A stretch of 64,000 bases of DNA from Corynebacterium canis (GTDB taxonomy: Bacteria; Actinomycetota; Actinomycetes; Mycobacteriales; Mycobacteriaceae), in the NCBI RefSeq assembly GCF_030408595.1, contig NZ_CP047080.1, forward strand, positions 1,199,247 to 1,263,246, written 5' to 3'. Shown here in pieces: positions 27,529 through 37,280 of this stretch. The notes under the pieces were generated by a model, which saw nothing but the letters and a program-made list of their open reading frames with translations, did not search any database and was not told the DNA's origin. A program made the translations under genes and the position numbers. Numbering within the stretch: position 1 is the stretch's first letter; every line of letters starts with the position of its first letter.

Positions 27529-28442
27529 CCAGATTTCTTATTCTCGGTATCGGAGACGTTTTCCTCCTCGGCTGTTTTCGCCTCCGCATCGGAATTTTCC
27601 GGTGCAGAAGTTTCCTGCTCAGCGGTGGTTTCTTGGTCGGCGTCTGAGTGTTCGGACGCCGGTTGTGCTGCGGACCCCTCTGGGCCTTGCTCCGCGGGCT
27701 CTGGGGCGGGCGCTTCCGCTGCTTCTTCGGCCGTTTCCGCAGCTGGTTCCGTGGCTGGTTCGGCTGCCGGCTCCGCGCTGGGCTCTGGGGCAGGCTCTGG
27801 GACGGCCTCTAACGCGGCCCGTGCGGGTGCCTCGGGCTTGTCTTCGATCGCTGCGCTTTCGTCGGGTTCAGGGGCTGCTGCGACGCGTTTTCTCAAATCT
27901 GGGATCGGTGTCCCCGGCGCCTGGAGGATCGCGGAGCCTTCGATCTCGATGGTGACTTCCTCGCCGAGGATCAGGCCCCCGGACTCCATGGGCGTGTTAA
28001 AGCTCATGTTGAAGTCTGTTCGATTGATCTTGAGGTATCCCTCGAATCCCATGCGCGTGTGGCCCATCGGGTCATCGGCCACACCGATCACGTGTACGTC
28101 GAGGGTCACGGGGTGGGTTTCGCCCTTGATGGTCAGGTCGCCGGTGACGGAGGCCCGGTAGTTGTGCACCCACTCCACCTTGGTGGAAAAAAAGGTGATG
28201 GTGGGGTATTGCTCCGTCTCAAAGAAATCCTCGTTGAGGAGGTGATAATCCCGGTCGGTGTTGCTGGTGGAAATGCTCGGGGTTTGAATAATGGCATCAA
28301 TTTTGCAGGTATCCCCTAAGACTATGTAGCTTTCATAATCCGTAAATTCGCCGCGCATTTTCGTTACCATTGCGTGACGCACCCAGAAGCCCACGCGCGA
28401 GTGTGTTGGATCGAGGAAATATGTGCCGTCAAATAGAGTCAT
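27525..28442 (-). CDS. YceI-family lipocalin-like protein with acidic Pro/Ala tail
   Basis: Protein of 305 aa. Residues about 4-178 form a YceI domain: FLDPTHSRVGFWVRHAMVT at the start, then TITFFSTKVEW, GDLTIKGETHPVTLDV and FEGYLKINRTDF. YceI proteins are beta-barrel binders of polyisoprenoid or other amphiphilic molecules. No signal peptide is seen, so it is probably cytoplasmic. The last 120 residues are a disordered Glu/Pro/Ala-rich tail not usual for the family. AAGGAG lies 8 nt before the ATG. It is divergent from a marR gene with which it shares repeated palindromes, and is probably its target. Confidence 0.88.
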   Translation of the reverse strand: MTLFDGTYFLDPTHSRVGFWVRHAMVTKMRGEFTDYESYIVLGDTCKIDAIIQTPSISTSNTDRDYHLLNEDFFETEQYPTITFFSTKVEWVHNYRASVTGDLTIKGETHPVTLDVHVIGVADDPMGHTRMGFEGYLKINRTDFNMSFNTPMESGGLILGEEVTIEIEGSAILQAPGTPIPDLRKRVAAAPEPDESAAIEDKPEAPARAALEAVPEPAPEPSAEPAAEPATEPAAETAEEAAEAPAPEPAEQGPEGSAAQPASEHSDADQETTAEQETSAPENSDAEAKTAEEENVSDTENKKSG

Positions 28443-28490
28443 CGTCTCTTCTCCTTATTGGCGAGAATGGTGACGGGGGTGGTCATTCAC

Positions 28491-28612
28491 TGCATTGCAA
28501 GCTTAGTAATCGGTTGGGTGGATATCAATGATCACGAGATATAGCTAGTTGGAATATAAGAAAAGCTAACACCGATTCTTAGAATTGCTGGTCGATGGGA
28601 TTATGCAATGCA
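28491..28612. promoter_or_regulatory. Two TGCAWTGCA palindromes, candidate MarR operators
   Basis: TGCATTGCA (28491-28499) and TGCAATGCA (28604-28612), each followed by AGC, flank the 113-bp core between the divergent yceI-like and marR genes. The 9-bp palindrome occurring twice in a divergent regulator/target spacer is typical of local MarR control. No other operator is visible here. Confidence 0.5.
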
Positions 28613-28685
28613 AGCAAGTTTGTCCACAATTGAAAGTACGGGTTCAGTTTCGTGAGCAGCCAAAATAGGTTTATTCTAGGTAAGT

Positions 28686-29141
28686 ATGACGACCCCAAGA
28701 TGGCTGAACGACGAAGAGCAGGAACTGTGGAGGCAACTCCTCGCCGCCGTCCGCTACGTTGATCGCGGCATGGACATCACCCTTCAGGAGGGGCATGGGA
28801 TCTCGGTACCAGAGTTCGCAGTTCTTGTGCATCTATCCGAAAGTAATGCGATGGAAATTAGGCTGCGTGATCTTTGCGCCTCCCTGGATTGGGATCGCAG
28901 CCGAACCTCGCACCAAATTACGCGTATGGAGCGGCGCGGATTGGTGGTGAAACAGAAGTGCTCCGATGATGGCCGTGGCGTGATCGTGGAATTGACGGCG
29001 GAGGGGCGCAGGCGTTTGGAATCCGCCGCCCCGGAGCATGTCAAGAGCGTCCGCCACCTGTTTTTTGACAATATTACGGAGGAGGAAATGCGCACCCTTC
29101 GGCCGGTACTGGATCGAATCTTAAGGGAAAAACAAGGGTAA
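28686..29141 (+). CDS. MarR-family transcriptional regulator
   Basis: Protein of 151 aa, the usual MarR length. The winged helix-turn-helix is visible at about residues 55-105: EIRLRDLCASLDWDRSRTSHQITRM-like recognition helix, then a wing ending in ELTAEGRRRLE. Such proteins bind as dimers to palindromes and are released by small aromatic or oxidative signals; the ligand here is unknown. It is divergent from the yceI-like gene and probably controls it and itself through the TGCAWTGCA palindromes. Confidence 0.9.
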   Translation: MTTPRWLNDEEQELWRQLLAAVRYVDRGMDITLQEGHGISVPEFAVLVHLSESNAMEIRLRDLCASLDWDRSRTSHQITRMERRGLVVKQKCSDDGRGVIVELTAEGRRRLESAAPEHVKSVRHLFFDNITEEEMRTLRPVLDRILREKQG

Positions 29142-29220
29142 ACCCTGATGCGGGCAGCGCCGTCGCTGAACCATACTGGGAAGTGAAGACAAACCCATTT
29201 GGTTCAAAGGAGTATTCACT

Positions 29221-29442
29221 ATGAACGTTCCATTCACCGAGCGTCGTCTCTACCGCAGCAGCACCGACAGCTACCTCGGCGGTGTCCTCGGCGGTATCGC
29301 ACAAACGTATGGTTGGGATTCCAGCCTAGTGCGATTGCTGTTCCTCGCCTGCTTTCTGGTGCCTGGGCCGCAACCTTTCCTCCCCGTGCTGTACATCATC
29401 GCGTGGATGGTCGTGCCTACGGACGAATCACAAACGTTCTGA
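29221..29442 (+). CDS. PspC domain membrane protein
   Basis: Protein of 73 aa. The PspC pattern is clear: RLYRSSTDSYLGGVLGGIA, then GWDSSLVRLLF and a single long hydrophobic helix ending IIAWMVVP. AAAGGAG stands 8 nt before the ATG. PspC domains sense or buffer envelope stress; as a stand-alone small protein its partner is unknown. A terminator follows 14 nt after the stop. Confidence 0.88.
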   Translation: MNVPFTERRLYRSSTDSYLGGVLGGIAQTYGWDSSLVRLLFLACFLVPGPQPFLPVLYIIAWMVVPTDESQTF

Positions 29443-29456
29443 CCCTGCACATGCCG

Positions 29457-29490
29457 AACACCTCACCGCGCAATGTGGTGAGGTGTTTTT
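29457..29490 (+). terminator. Terminator of the pspC-like gene
   Basis: AACACCTCACC (29457-29467) and GGTGAGGTGTT (29477-29487) form an 11-bp perfect stem with a 9-nt loop, followed by a T-run that touches the 3' CCA end of the opposing tRNA gene. Confidence 0.9.
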
Positions 29491-29565
29491 GGTGCCCCCG
29501 ACACGATTCGAACGTGCGACCGCTGGTACCGGAAACCAGTGCTCTATCCCCTGAGCTACGGAGGC
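29490..29565 (-). tRNA. tRNA-Arg, anticodon CCG
   Basis: The cloverleaf folds fully on the minus strand. Acceptor GCCTCCG pairs with CGGGGGC (one G-T pair), the D stem is GCTC/GAGC, the anticodon stem is CTGGT/ACCAG with loop TTCCGGT, and the T arm contains TTCGAAT. The anticodon CCG reads CGG (Arg). The discriminator is A and CCA is encoded (29490-29492). Its 76 nt are full length. Confidence 0.96.
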
Positions 29566-29610
29566 GGGCAGAAGAAAACATTAGCACCCACAGGCCCGAA
29601 AACGCTAATC

Positions 29611-29637
29611 GACGCCCCGCTCCCACGACGGGGCGCC
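29611..29637 (-). terminator. Possible terminator after lutC
   Basis: CGCCCCG (29613-29619) and CGGGGCG (29629-29635) form a 7-bp GC-rich stem just past the lutC stop. On the minus strand it is followed by GATTAGCGTTTT, so the T-run is offset; an imperfect terminator. Confidence 0.5.
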
Positions 29638-29644
29638 GAAACGC

Positions 29645-30310
29645 TTAAGACACGATGACCACAATGAGGGTCCGCGGGCCGTGAACACCTTCCACACGAT
29701 TGAGTTCGATATCGGAGGTGGCGGAGGGGCCGGAGATCATGGTGATGGGCACCGTGCGGTCCAGGCGCTTCACCATGTCCGGCACGCCGTACACGATGGA
29801 ATCCCTGCGCACGATGCAAATGTGGCAATCGGGGACCAGGGTCAGGGCGCGCCGGCCGTTCGTGGGGTTCGATTCCAAACAGATGGTTCCCGTTTGGGCG
29901 CTGGTCACGTGTGAGTCCGTAACGACGACATCGACGTCGTTAAGCAAACGGGGGTCGGTGGAACGGTCGTCGGGGGTGGCGGAGCCCGTAAAACCCGCAA
30001 ACAGCGCCGAGTCCAGGCCCTCGGCGTAACGCACCTCCTGCGCGCCGTGTTCCTCCAGCAGCTCCACGATGGTATCGGCGAGGGTGGCGTCGGTGGCTTC
30101 CTTGACGATCGCCTTGTAATCGAGCAAACGATCGATCAGCGTTTCCTTGAGCTCGTCGTAGCTGAAGTCATAATTGACGTGGTAGTCGCGGGTGACGTCG
30201 TAGCCGCCCTTGGGGGTATGCGCCAACCGGTGCGCATTGTGGATTCGCTGCAGAATTTCTTTTTTGGCAGCGGCGTTACGGGCGTCCCGGTCAGCATGCT
30301 TGGTGGTCAT
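29645..30310 (-). CDS. lutC: LutC, L-lactate oxidation complex LUD-domain subunit
   Basis: Protein of 221 aa with a LUD (DUF162) domain from about residue 60 to the end, including the typical [23 protein letters not shown] segment and a C-terminal [19 protein letters not shown] block. LutC acts with LutA and LutB to oxidise L-lactate to pyruvate in the cytoplasm. It is the last gene of the lutABC operon; its start follows the lutB stop directly. Confidence 0.92.
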   Translation of the reverse strand: MTTKHADRDARNAAAKKEILQRIHNAHRLAHTPKGGYDVTRDYHVNYDFSYDELKETLIDRLLDYKAIVKEATDATLADTIVELLEEHGAQEVRYAEGLDSALFAGFTGSATPDDRSTDPRLLNDVDVVVTDSHVTSAQTGTICLESNPTNGRRALTLVPDCHICIVRRDSIVYGVPDMVKRLDRTVPITMISGPSATSDIELNRVEGVHGPRTLIVVIVS

Positions 30311-31846
30311 TTATTTTGCCTCCGTAGGGGTCTTGCCGGGGATGCCCTCCGCGCGGGCCTGTGCCAGCAGCGCTTGCGCTTCGTCCGAATCGAACCATAC
30401 GCGGAACGATTTCTTCGGCGGCACAGACGTGTCTCGAACATCCGTCCAGCCGGCGAGGAAGCTAGGCAGGTGGGTGATCTTCTTCTTTCGGCCGCCGAGG
30501 ATCCGGCCCAGCGGCACGAGCTTGGTGGCCAGGTTCCACAGCTTGCGGTAACCGAAGGCCAGGCTCATCAGCCCCATCAGCACGCCTTCGATCTTCGGCT
30601 TGTGGGATTCAATCTTTTGGTGGCGCAGCTCCAACAGTGCCGATGGAATATCGATCTTTACCGGGCACACCTCAAAGCACGCGCCGCACAGCGAGGAGGC
30701 GTACGGCAGGGACGCATTCGGATCGTGCGCGGAATCGATGCCCGTCAGCTGCGGGGTCAGGATGGCGCCGATCGGGCCCGGATACGTGGAACCATAGGCG
30801 TGACCGCCAGCACGTTCGTACACGGGGCAGACGTTGAGGCAGGCGGAACAACGGATGCACTTCAGCGCCTCACGCCCGATCTCATCCGCCAGGGCGGCGG
30901 TGCGGCCGTTATCCACGAGCACGAGGTGGAAGTTCTTCGGGCCGTCGCCCTCCGTAACCCCCGACCACAGCGAGGTGTATGGGTTCATGCGCTCGCCCGT
31001 GGAAGAACGCGGGAGGAGCTGCAAAAACACCTCAAAATCCTGGAAGGTGGGCAACATCTTTTCAATGCCCATCACGGAGATCAGGGTCTCCGGCAGGGTG
31101 AGGCACATGCGGCCATTGCCCTCGGATTCGACGATGGCGATGGTGCCGGTCTCGGCGACGCCAAAGTTCGCGCCCGAGATGGCAACCTTCGCCTGCATAA
31201 ATTGCTCGCGGAGGAAAATACGTGCGGATTCGGCGAGTTCCGCGGGCTCGGTGGACAGGCTGTCATCGGTGTGCGGCATCTCCTTGATAAAGATGTCGCG
31301 GATCTCGGCGCGGTTGCGGTGAATCGCCGGCACCAGGATATGCGAGGGGCGATCGTGGCCCAGCTGCACGATCAATTCGGCGAGGTCCGTTTCGCGGGCG
31401 GAAATACCGGCCGCGCGGAGCTGCTCGTTCAGCCCGATTTCCATGGTGGCCATGGATTTGATCTTCACCACATTGGTTTCGCCGGTGTCCTGGACGAGTT
31501 GGGTGACAATCTCGCCGGCTTCCTTGGCGTCCCGGGCCCAGTGCACGTGGCCGCCGCGGGCGGTGACGGAGGCCTCCAATTGCTCCAATAGCTCAGGCAT
31601 GCGGGCCATAACGTCGCGCTTGATGCCGGAACCGGCCTCGCGCAGCGCCTGCCAATCATCGATTTCATTGATCACGGCGGCGCGCTTGCCGCGAATGGTA
31701 TGGGTGGCTTTGTGCAGGTTACGGCGCTGCGTGGCCTTGTATAGGTCCTCGTGCGCGGCGGCCTGGAAGGATCGGGTACCGCGGAGGTTGCCCACTTCCT
31801 TTGACGCGCGCGGTGGCATTGCGGGGGTGCCCAATAGCGTGGTCAC
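30311..31846 (-). CDS. lutB: LutB, iron-sulfur subunit for L-lactate oxidation
   Basis: Protein of 511 aa. The N-terminal two thirds are a LUD domain. Two [4Fe-4S] sites follow: CIRCSACLNVCPVYE near residue 333 and LCGACFEVCPVKID near 383. The C-terminal region contains a basic stretch rather than a third cluster. It transfers electrons from lactate oxidation. Its start overlaps the lutA stop by 4 nt, so the two are translationally coupled. Confidence 0.94.
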   Translation of the reverse strand: MTTLLGTPAMPPRASKEVGNLRGTRSFQAAAHEDLYKATQRRNLHKATHTIRGKRAAVINEIDDWQALREAGSGIKRDVMARMPELLEQLEASVTARGGHVHWARDAKEAGEIVTQLVQDTGETNVVKIKSMATMEIGLNEQLRAAGISARETDLAELIVQLGHDRPSHILVPAIHRNRAEIRDIFIKEMPHTDDSLSTEPAELAESARIFLREQFMQAKVAISGANFGVAETGTIAIVESEGNGRMCLTLPETLISVMGIEKMLPTFQDFEVFLQLLPRSSTGERMNPYTSLWSGVTEGDGPKNFHLVLVDNGRTAALADEIGREALKCIRCSACLNVCPVYERAGGHAYGSTYPGPIGAILTPQLTGIDSAHDPNASLPYASSLCGACFEVCPVKIDIPSALLELRHQKIESHKPKIEGVLMGLMSLAFGYRKLWNLATKLVPLGRILGGRKKKITHLPSFLAGWTDVRDTSVPPKKSFRVWFDSDEAQALLAQARAEGIPGKTPTEAK

Positions 31847-32628
31847 AGCATGACCTCCTTGGAGTAGATGGCGGATTCGGGGGACCAGGGGTAGCTCTTG
31901 GTGGATGCCAAGATTTCGGCGAGGTGCACGGCGCGCACGCCCGCGTGCTGCCGGGATAGCGAACCGCCGATATTCATCAGGCAGGAGGCGTCACCGGCCG
32001 TGACGTATTCGGCATCGGTATCGCGGATATTGCGCACTTTGTCGTGCACCATGGCGGCGGAGGTTTCCGCGTTTTTCACCGAGAAGGTGCCGCCGAAGCC
32101 GCAACACTCATCGGCGTGGGGGAGTTCCACGAGGTCGATGCCTTCCACATTGCGCAGCAGGCGCAGCGGCCGGTCGCCCACCTTAAGGAAGCGCAAGGAG
32201 TGACACGTGGAGTGGTAGGTGACACGGTGCGGGAAGAACGCGCCGACATCATCCACGCCGGCGACATCGATTAAGAATTCGGAAAGATCGTAGGTTTTTG
32301 CGGCGGCGCGGCGGGTCCCATTCACCAGGGCTTTATTGCCGTAGCGGGTGGCCACGTGTTCGTGTTGTTCCCGGACCGCCCCGGCGCAGGAGCCGGAAGG
32401 AGCGACCACGCAATCGATGTAGTCGTCTGCGAATGCATCTACGTAATTGCGGATCTGTGGGATGGCTTGCCGCTGGTAGCCGGTATTAACATGCATTTGG
32501 CCACAGCAAGTTTGTTCGGGCGGAAACACAACTTCGTGGCCGAGGCGGGAGATGATGACAGCAGTGGCCTTGACCACGTCCGGAAACATTGCGTCACCGA
32601 TGCAAGTGGAGAAAAGCGCTACACGCAC
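31843..32628 (-). CDS. lutA: LutA, CCG-domain iron-sulfur subunit for L-lactate oxidation
   Basis: Protein of 261 aa starting at GTG 32628 with GAGGAG 6 nt before it. It has the two Cys-Cys-Gly domains of the LutA/GlpC family: TCCGQMHVNTGY (near 41) and DECCGFGGTFS (near 176), with additional Cys for a 4Fe-4S cluster. First gene of lutABC. The upstream spacer contains a partial DtxR-like box and a GlxR-like site, so iron and carbon status may both control lactate use. Confidence 0.93.
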   Translation of the reverse strand: MRVALFSTCIGDAMFPDVVKATAVIISRLGHEVVFPPEQTCCGQMHVNTGYQRQAIPQIRNYVDAFADDYIDCVVAPSGSCAGAVREQHEHVATRYGNKALVNGTRRAAAKTYDLSEFLIDVAGVDDVGAFFPHRVTYHSTCHSLRFLKVGDRPLRLLRNVEGIDLVELPHADECCGFGGTFSVKNAETSAAMVHDKVRNIRDTDAEYVTAGDASCLMNIGGSLSRQHAGVRAVHLAEILASTKSYPWSPESAIYSKEVML

Positions 32629-33158
32629 GGTTGCTCCTCACGGTTGTTGGGGCATTATGGGTGAAAGCGTGAATGCTGGTGATACCAATACCACGCTTGA
32701 TAGCCCCGATATTACCGATGCAAAAGCCTAAACCAATCTATGTAAGGGGTGCCTAACCTGCGGTTATTCCGCAACAAAAGCCTTTCCTAATTTGTTATCA
32801 CCAGCGCCGCGAATGAGTTATTGCAGGTAAGTGACGCGGCCGAAATTGCCTTGAATTCGGTGCAGTGGAATACGCGGGGTAAAACCGCAGGTCGACGGTT
32901 ATCTAAATGTGATGAAAGTCACTATTTTGCGCGTTATCGGGCCTCTTTTCGAGCCTCCTACGGGTCTCAAAGGTAGCCCGCGACGCGTTTTCAATGTGCA
33001 TTTCGGCGCCCGCGGAAACCACCCTCGTGTGGGGGGCCGGGGCCGCTTTTCGACGCCGCGCAGCGGACAGCGGGCGGCGCGCGAAAGGTTACAACCACCA
33101 CCGTCGATGCTTGACCCATTTCCTGTGCGCAATGGTGTGTCGGCTAGAATTTGCTCCC
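32629..33158. promoter_or_regulatory. Divergent lutA/argS spacer with GlxR-like and DtxR-like sites
   Basis: No gene in these 530 bp. TGTGATGAAAGTCACT at 32908-32923 matches the GlxR/CRP pattern TGTGA-N6-TCACA at 9 of 10 defined positions. At 32743-32761 a DtxR-like sequence has TGCCTAACCT and matches about 12 of 19 consensus positions; this one is weak. The GlxR-like site lies about 280 bp before lutA and 236 bp before argS, so which promoter it serves is not clear. Confidence 0.5.
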
Positions 33159-34811
33159 GTGACTCCCGCAGATTTAGCTACCCTTATTCGTTCCGTTGCT
33201 GGGCGCGTGCTTACCGAACGCGGCCTGGATGTCTCCCAGTTGCCCGAACAGGTGGTGGTGGAGCGACCGCGCAACCCTGAACACGGCGATTACGCAACCA
33301 ATATCGCCTTGCGGGTAGCCAAGAATGTTGGCACCAATCCCCGAGAGCTCGCCGGCTGGCTCGCCGCAGAGCTGGCCGCCGATCCGGCCATCGAGACCGC
33401 GGAGGTCGCCGGCCCCGGGTTCCTAAACATTCGGCTCGCGGCCGCCGCGCAGGGCGAGGTCGTGGCCAAGATCCTGGCCGAGGGCGAGCGCTACGGGCAT
33501 TCCGAGGTTTATGCGGGGCTCAATGTAAACCTGGAATTCGTGTCCGCGAACCCCACGGGCCCGATCCACCTCGGCGGCACCCGCTGGGCCGCGGTCGGCG
33601 ATGCGCTCGGTCGGGTGCTGGCGGCCACCGGCGCGCAGGTGACCCGCGAATACTATTTCAACGATCACGGCGCGCAGATCGACCGCTTTTCCAGCTCCCT
33701 GATGGCCGCGGCCCAAGGGCTGCCCACCCCGGAGGACGGTTACGGCGGGGCGTATATCCAGGACATTGCGGCCGCCATCGTTGCGCAGCGTCCGGACGTG
33801 CTTTCGCAATCCCCGCAGGAAATGCAGGAGACTTTCCGCGAACTCGGCGTCGCCATGATGTTCGATCAGATCAAGCGCTCATTGCATGAGTTCAAAACTG
33901 ATTTCGACGTCTTCTTCCACGAAAACAGCTTGTTTACCTCGGGCGCGGTGGAGCGCGCCGTCGCAACGCTCAAGGAGAACGGCAACCTCTATTTCGCCGA
34001 CGGCGCGTGGTGGCTGCGCTCGACGGACTTCGGCGACGATAAGGATCGCGTGGTGATCAAGTCCGACGGCGCCGCAGCATATATTGCGGGCGATATTGCC
34101 TATGTGGAGGATAAGATCGCGCGCGGGCACAACCTGTGCATTTTCATGCTCGGCGCCGACCACCACGGATATATCGCGCGGCTGAAGGCGGCGGCCGCTG
34201 CGCTGGGGCACGACCCGAGCCAGGTCGAGGTGATGATCGGCCAGATGGTGAACCTCGTTTCCGGCGGGGAGATCAAAAAGATGTCCAAACGCGCCGGCAC
34301 CGTAATTACGCTCGAAGATTTAGTCGAAGCGTTGGGTGTGGATGCGGCCCGCTACGCGCTGATCCGCTCCTCCGTAGACTCCTCGCTGGACATCGATTTG
34401 GAGCTGTGGGCGAAGCAATCCAACGACAATCCCATCTATTACGTGCAATACGGCCATGCGCGCCTATGTTCGCTTGCGCGGAAGGCCGAGGAGGCCGGCG
34501 TTGGCGTCGAGGGCGCGGATTTGGCGCTGCTAACCCACCCCCGTGAGGGGGATTTGATCCGCACCCTAGGCGAGTTCCCCGCGGTGGTGCAGGCCGCCGC
34601 TGAGCTGCGGGAACCGCATCGTATTGCGCGCTACGCGGAGGAATTGGCGGGCACGTTCCACCGGTTTTATGACACCTGCAATATCTTGCCGAAGCGCGAC
34701 GAAGTGGCGACGCCGCTGCATGCCGCACGTTTTTCGCTCGCGTTGGCGACTCGCCAGACGCTTGCCAATGCGCTGGGGTTGGTCGGTGTGACCGCGCCGA
34801 CTCGGATGTAA
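33159..34811 (+). CDS. argS: Arginyl-tRNA synthetase
   Basis: Start GTG 33159 gives 550 aa, the normal corynebacterial length; a longer in-frame start at 32994 adds 55 residues without homology-like character. The class I signature is [12 protein letters not shown] (HIGH equivalent HLGG, near 130), and the KMSK-type loop is KKMSKRAGT (near 370). The N-terminal Arg-tRNA-specific domain and C-terminal anticodon-binding DALR-type domain are both present. It charges tRNA-Arg. It is followed by lysA after 16 nt, the known corynebacterial argS-lysA operon. Confidence 0.96.
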   Translation: MTPADLATLIRSVAGRVLTERGLDVSQLPEQVVVERPRNPEHGDYATNIALRVAKNVGTNPRELAGWLAAELAADPAIETAEVAGPGFLNIRLAAAAQGEVVAKILAEGERYGHSEVYAGLNVNLEFVSANPTGPIHLGGTRWAAVGDALGRVLAATGAQVTREYYFNDHGAQIDRFSSSLMAAAQGLPTPEDGYGGAYIQDIAAAIVAQRPDVLSQSPQEMQETFRELGVAMMFDQIKRSLHEFKTDFDVFFHENSLFTSGAVERAVATLKENGNLYFADGAWWLRSTDFGDDKDRVVIKSDGAAAYIAGDIAYVEDKIARGHNLCIFMLGADHHGYIARLKAAAAALGHDPSQVEVMIGQMVNLVSGGEIKKMSKRAGTVITLEDLVEALGVDAARYALIRSSVDSSLDIDLELWAKQSNDNPIYYVQYGHARLCSLARKAEEAGVGVEGADLALLTHPREGDLIRTLGEFPAVVQAAAELREPHRIARYAEELAGTFHRFYDTCNILPKRDEVATPLHAARFSLALATRQTLANALGLVGVTAPTRM

Positions 34812-34827
34812 TACAGTATTCGACACT

Positions 34828-36186
34828 ATGAGCGACTTCAATCAACTTCCCGCACACGTGTGGCCGCGCAATGCACGCCGCGAAGAGGACGGCGTGGTGA
34901 CCGTGGCGGGCGTGCCGCTGCCCGACATTGTCGAGGAGTACGGCACCCCGGTGTTCGTGATCGACGAAGACGATTTTCGTTCCCGTTGCCGCGATATGGC
35001 CGCCGCGTTCGGAGGCGCCCAACATGTGCATTACGCTGGGAAAGCGTTCCTGACGCAGACCGTGGCACGCTGGATCGACGAAGAAGGATTGAGTCTCGAC
35101 GTCGCGTCCCACGGCGAATTCCAGGTAGCGCTCGCCGCCGGCTTCCCCCCGGCGCGCGTCACCGCTCATGGAAACAATAAGGGCATCGATTTCCTGCGCG
35201 CGTGCGTGCGCAACGCCATCGGCCACGTAGTTATCGATTCCGCACAGGAGCTCGAATTGCTGGATATGGTGGCGGCGCAGGAGGGCTATGTTCAGGATGT
35301 GCTGGTGCGGGTGAAGCCCGGCATTGAGGCACATACGCACGAATTCATCGCCACCGCGCATGAAGATCAGAAGTTCGGGTTCTCGCTCGCCTCGAGTTCC
35401 GCCTACCGCGCGGCGATCGCCGCCGTGCGCGCCGAGAACCTGCGCCTGGTGGGCCTGCATTGCCATGTTGGCTCACAGGTGTTCGACGCCGAAGGCTTCT
35501 CTTTGGCTGCCGAACGTGTGCTCGGTTTGTGGTCTCAATTGCAGCGCGACCTGCCGCCGGAGGCCGCCGCGGATTTGACCATGCTTGATCTCGGCGGTGG
35601 CTACGGCGTTGCCTATACCGAGGACCAGGCCCCGCTGGACGTCGTCGCGGTGGCCACCGAGCTGCGCGCCAAGGTTGCGGAATCCGCCGCGGAATTCGGC
35701 TTGGTCGCACCGGAGTTATTGGTGGAGCCGGGGCGCGCCATCGTGGCTTCCTCCATGGTCACCGTGTATGAGGTGGGTACCGTCAAGGATGTTCACGTTA
35801 CGGATAATGTGACCCGCCGCTATATCGCCGTCGATGGCGGCATGAGCGACAATATCCGCCCGGCCTTGTACCAGGCGGAGTATGACGCACGCCTGATCAA
35901 TCGATTCTCCGGCGACGAGGATCAACCGTCTCCTTGTGTGGAAACCCGGGTGGTGGGCAGCCATTGCGAGTCGGGCGATATTTTGATCGATAGCGCCCAA
36001 TTGCCTGCCGATATCGCACCCGGCGACCTGCTCGCATTGGCGGCCACGGGCGCGTATTGCTATCCCATGAGCAGCCGGTACAACATGTTCTGCCGCCCGC
36101 CGGTGGTGAGCGTGCGCAATGGTCGCGCGACGTTGATGGTGCGCCGCGAAACCATCGAGGATATTTTGGCTTTGGAGAACTACTGA
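34828..36186 (+). CDS. lysA: Diaminopimelate decarboxylase
   Basis: Protein of 452 aa. The PLP lysine lies in HYAGKAFLT (near residue 71), the HVGSQ motif near 215, GGGYGV near 257, and the second-subunit catalytic CESGD near 383. It removes CO2 from meso-diaminopimelate to give lysine, the last step of the pathway. Cotranscribed with argS. Confidence 0.96.
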   Translation: MSDFNQLPAHVWPRNARREEDGVVTVAGVPLPDIVEEYGTPVFVIDEDDFRSRCRDMAAAFGGAQHVHYAGKAFLTQTVARWIDEEGLSLDVASHGEFQVALAAGFPPARVTAHGNNKGIDFLRACVRNAIGHVVIDSAQELELLDMVAAQEGYVQDVLVRVKPGIEAHTHEFIATAHEDQKFGFSLASSSAYRAAIAAVRAENLRLVGLHCHVGSQVFDAEGFSLAAERVLGLWSQLQRDLPPEAAADLTMLDLGGGYGVAYTEDQAPLDVVAVATELRAKVAESAAEFGLVAPELLVEPGRAIVASSMVTVYEVGTVKDVHVTDNVTRRYIAVDGGMSDNIRPALYQAEYDARLINRFSGDEDQPSPCVETRVVGSHCESGDILIDSAQLPADIAPGDLLALAATGAYCYPMSSRYNMFCRPPVVSVRNGRATLMVRRETIEDILALENY

Positions 36187-36241
36187 AACCGCGGGTTCTT
36201 TGACGCTAGGCTTGGGACATCGACCTTGGGAGATGAGTCCA

Positions 36242-37195
36242 ATGACATTGCAAGCCGACGGTTACACTTTTGAACTCGCTGCCGATATCATGCGGACTCC
36301 GGTGAAATACCGGAACCGGTATGGTATCGAACTCGCTGCCGATGTGTATCGCCACCAGGACCTCGACACTGCAACGCGGCATTCGGCGGTGGTGATCGGC
36401 CCGCCGCACGGGGGCGTGAAGGAGCAGGGCCCGGGCATCTATGCGCAGGAATTGGCGCGCCGCGGGTTTGTCGCACTCGCGTTTGATCCTTCCTATAACG
36501 GGGACAGCGGTGGCGCGCCCCGGCACCTGACCTCCCCGGAGATTTTCGCGGAGGATTTTAGCGCCGCGGTGGATTACCTGGGCACGCTCGATTACGTGGA
36601 CCGCGAACGCATCGGCGCCGTGGGCCTGTGCGGCAGCGGCGGTTTTCTTATCAACGCCGCGCGGGGCGACGTTCGCATCCGCGCCTGCGTGACTGCGGCG
36701 CTCTACGATATCTCGCGGGTGAGCCGTCGCGGCTGGGGAGACACCATGACGGAGGCCGATCGCGCCCAATTGCTTGCCGATATCGCGGAGCAGCGCTGGC
36801 ACGATGTGGATGTGAATCGCCCGACCCTGACCGCGGCCTTTCCCGATGAGGTGCCCGACGCCGAGATCGACCCGATCACCGAAGAGTTTTTCGAATACTA
36901 CGTGGGGGATCGGGGCCGGCACCCGCATGCCACGGGCGCGTTTACGGTGACCAGCGCGCCGTCGCATATCTCCTACGGCAGCCTACGCTACCTCGATGAT
37001 TTGATGCCGCGGCCGATCTTGCTGATCACCGGGGAGCGCGCGTATTCGCGCTACTTCAGCGACGAGGTGTTTAAAGATTACGGCGGACCCAAGGACCTGA
37101 TCGTGGTGCCTGGGGCCCGCCATATCGACCTCTACGATCGGGTGGATCTGATCCCCTTCGACGCGATCGAAGATTTCTTCCGCAGCGCGCTGTAA
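36242..37195 (+). CDS. Alpha/beta hydrolase with Cys at the nucleophile elbow
   Basis: Start chosen at ATG 36242 (GGGAG 9 nt upstream); ATGs at 36233 and 36200 are in frame. Product 317 aa. Alpha/beta-hydrolase features are GPPHGGVKEQG (oxyanion loop), the elbow GLCGSGGF (near 129), TGE before the Asp and GARHIDLYD with the catalytic His. The elbow places Cys where most hydrolases have Ser, as in dienelactone-hydrolase-like and YcjY-like proteins. The substrate is unknown. The gene separates lysA from hom, which stand closer together in an uninterrupted aspartate-family cluster, and may be an insertion. Confidence 0.78.
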   Translation: MTLQADGYTFELAADIMRTPVKYRNRYGIELAADVYRHQDLDTATRHSAVVIGPPHGGVKEQGPGIYAQELARRGFVALAFDPSYNGDSGGAPRHLTSPEIFAEDFSAAVDYLGTLDYVDRERIGAVGLCGSGGFLINAARGDVRIRACVTAALYDISRVSRRGWGDTMTEADRAQLLADIAEQRWHDVDVNRPTLTAAFPDEVPDAEIDPITEEFFEYYVGDRGRHPHATGAFTVTSAPSHISYGSLRYLDDLMPRPILLITGERAYSRYFSDEVFKDYGGPKDLIVVPGARHIDLYDRVDLIPFDAIEDFFRSAL

Positions 37196-37280
37196 TTGCT
37201 TCGCAGCGTGCTCTAGCTGCTAAAGCCGTCGCGGATGATGCGAAAACAGGCCGCAAGGATCTTTTCTCGCAAGCCAGTCA

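Noticed and set aside
30047..31591. A 514-aa plus-strand frame across lutB and lutC
   Set aside because: It is antisense to proteins with complete iron-sulfur and LUD motifs.
29490..33159. tRNA-Arg near argS as a functional link
   Set aside because: They are on opposite strands, separated by lutABC; nothing in the sequence connects them.
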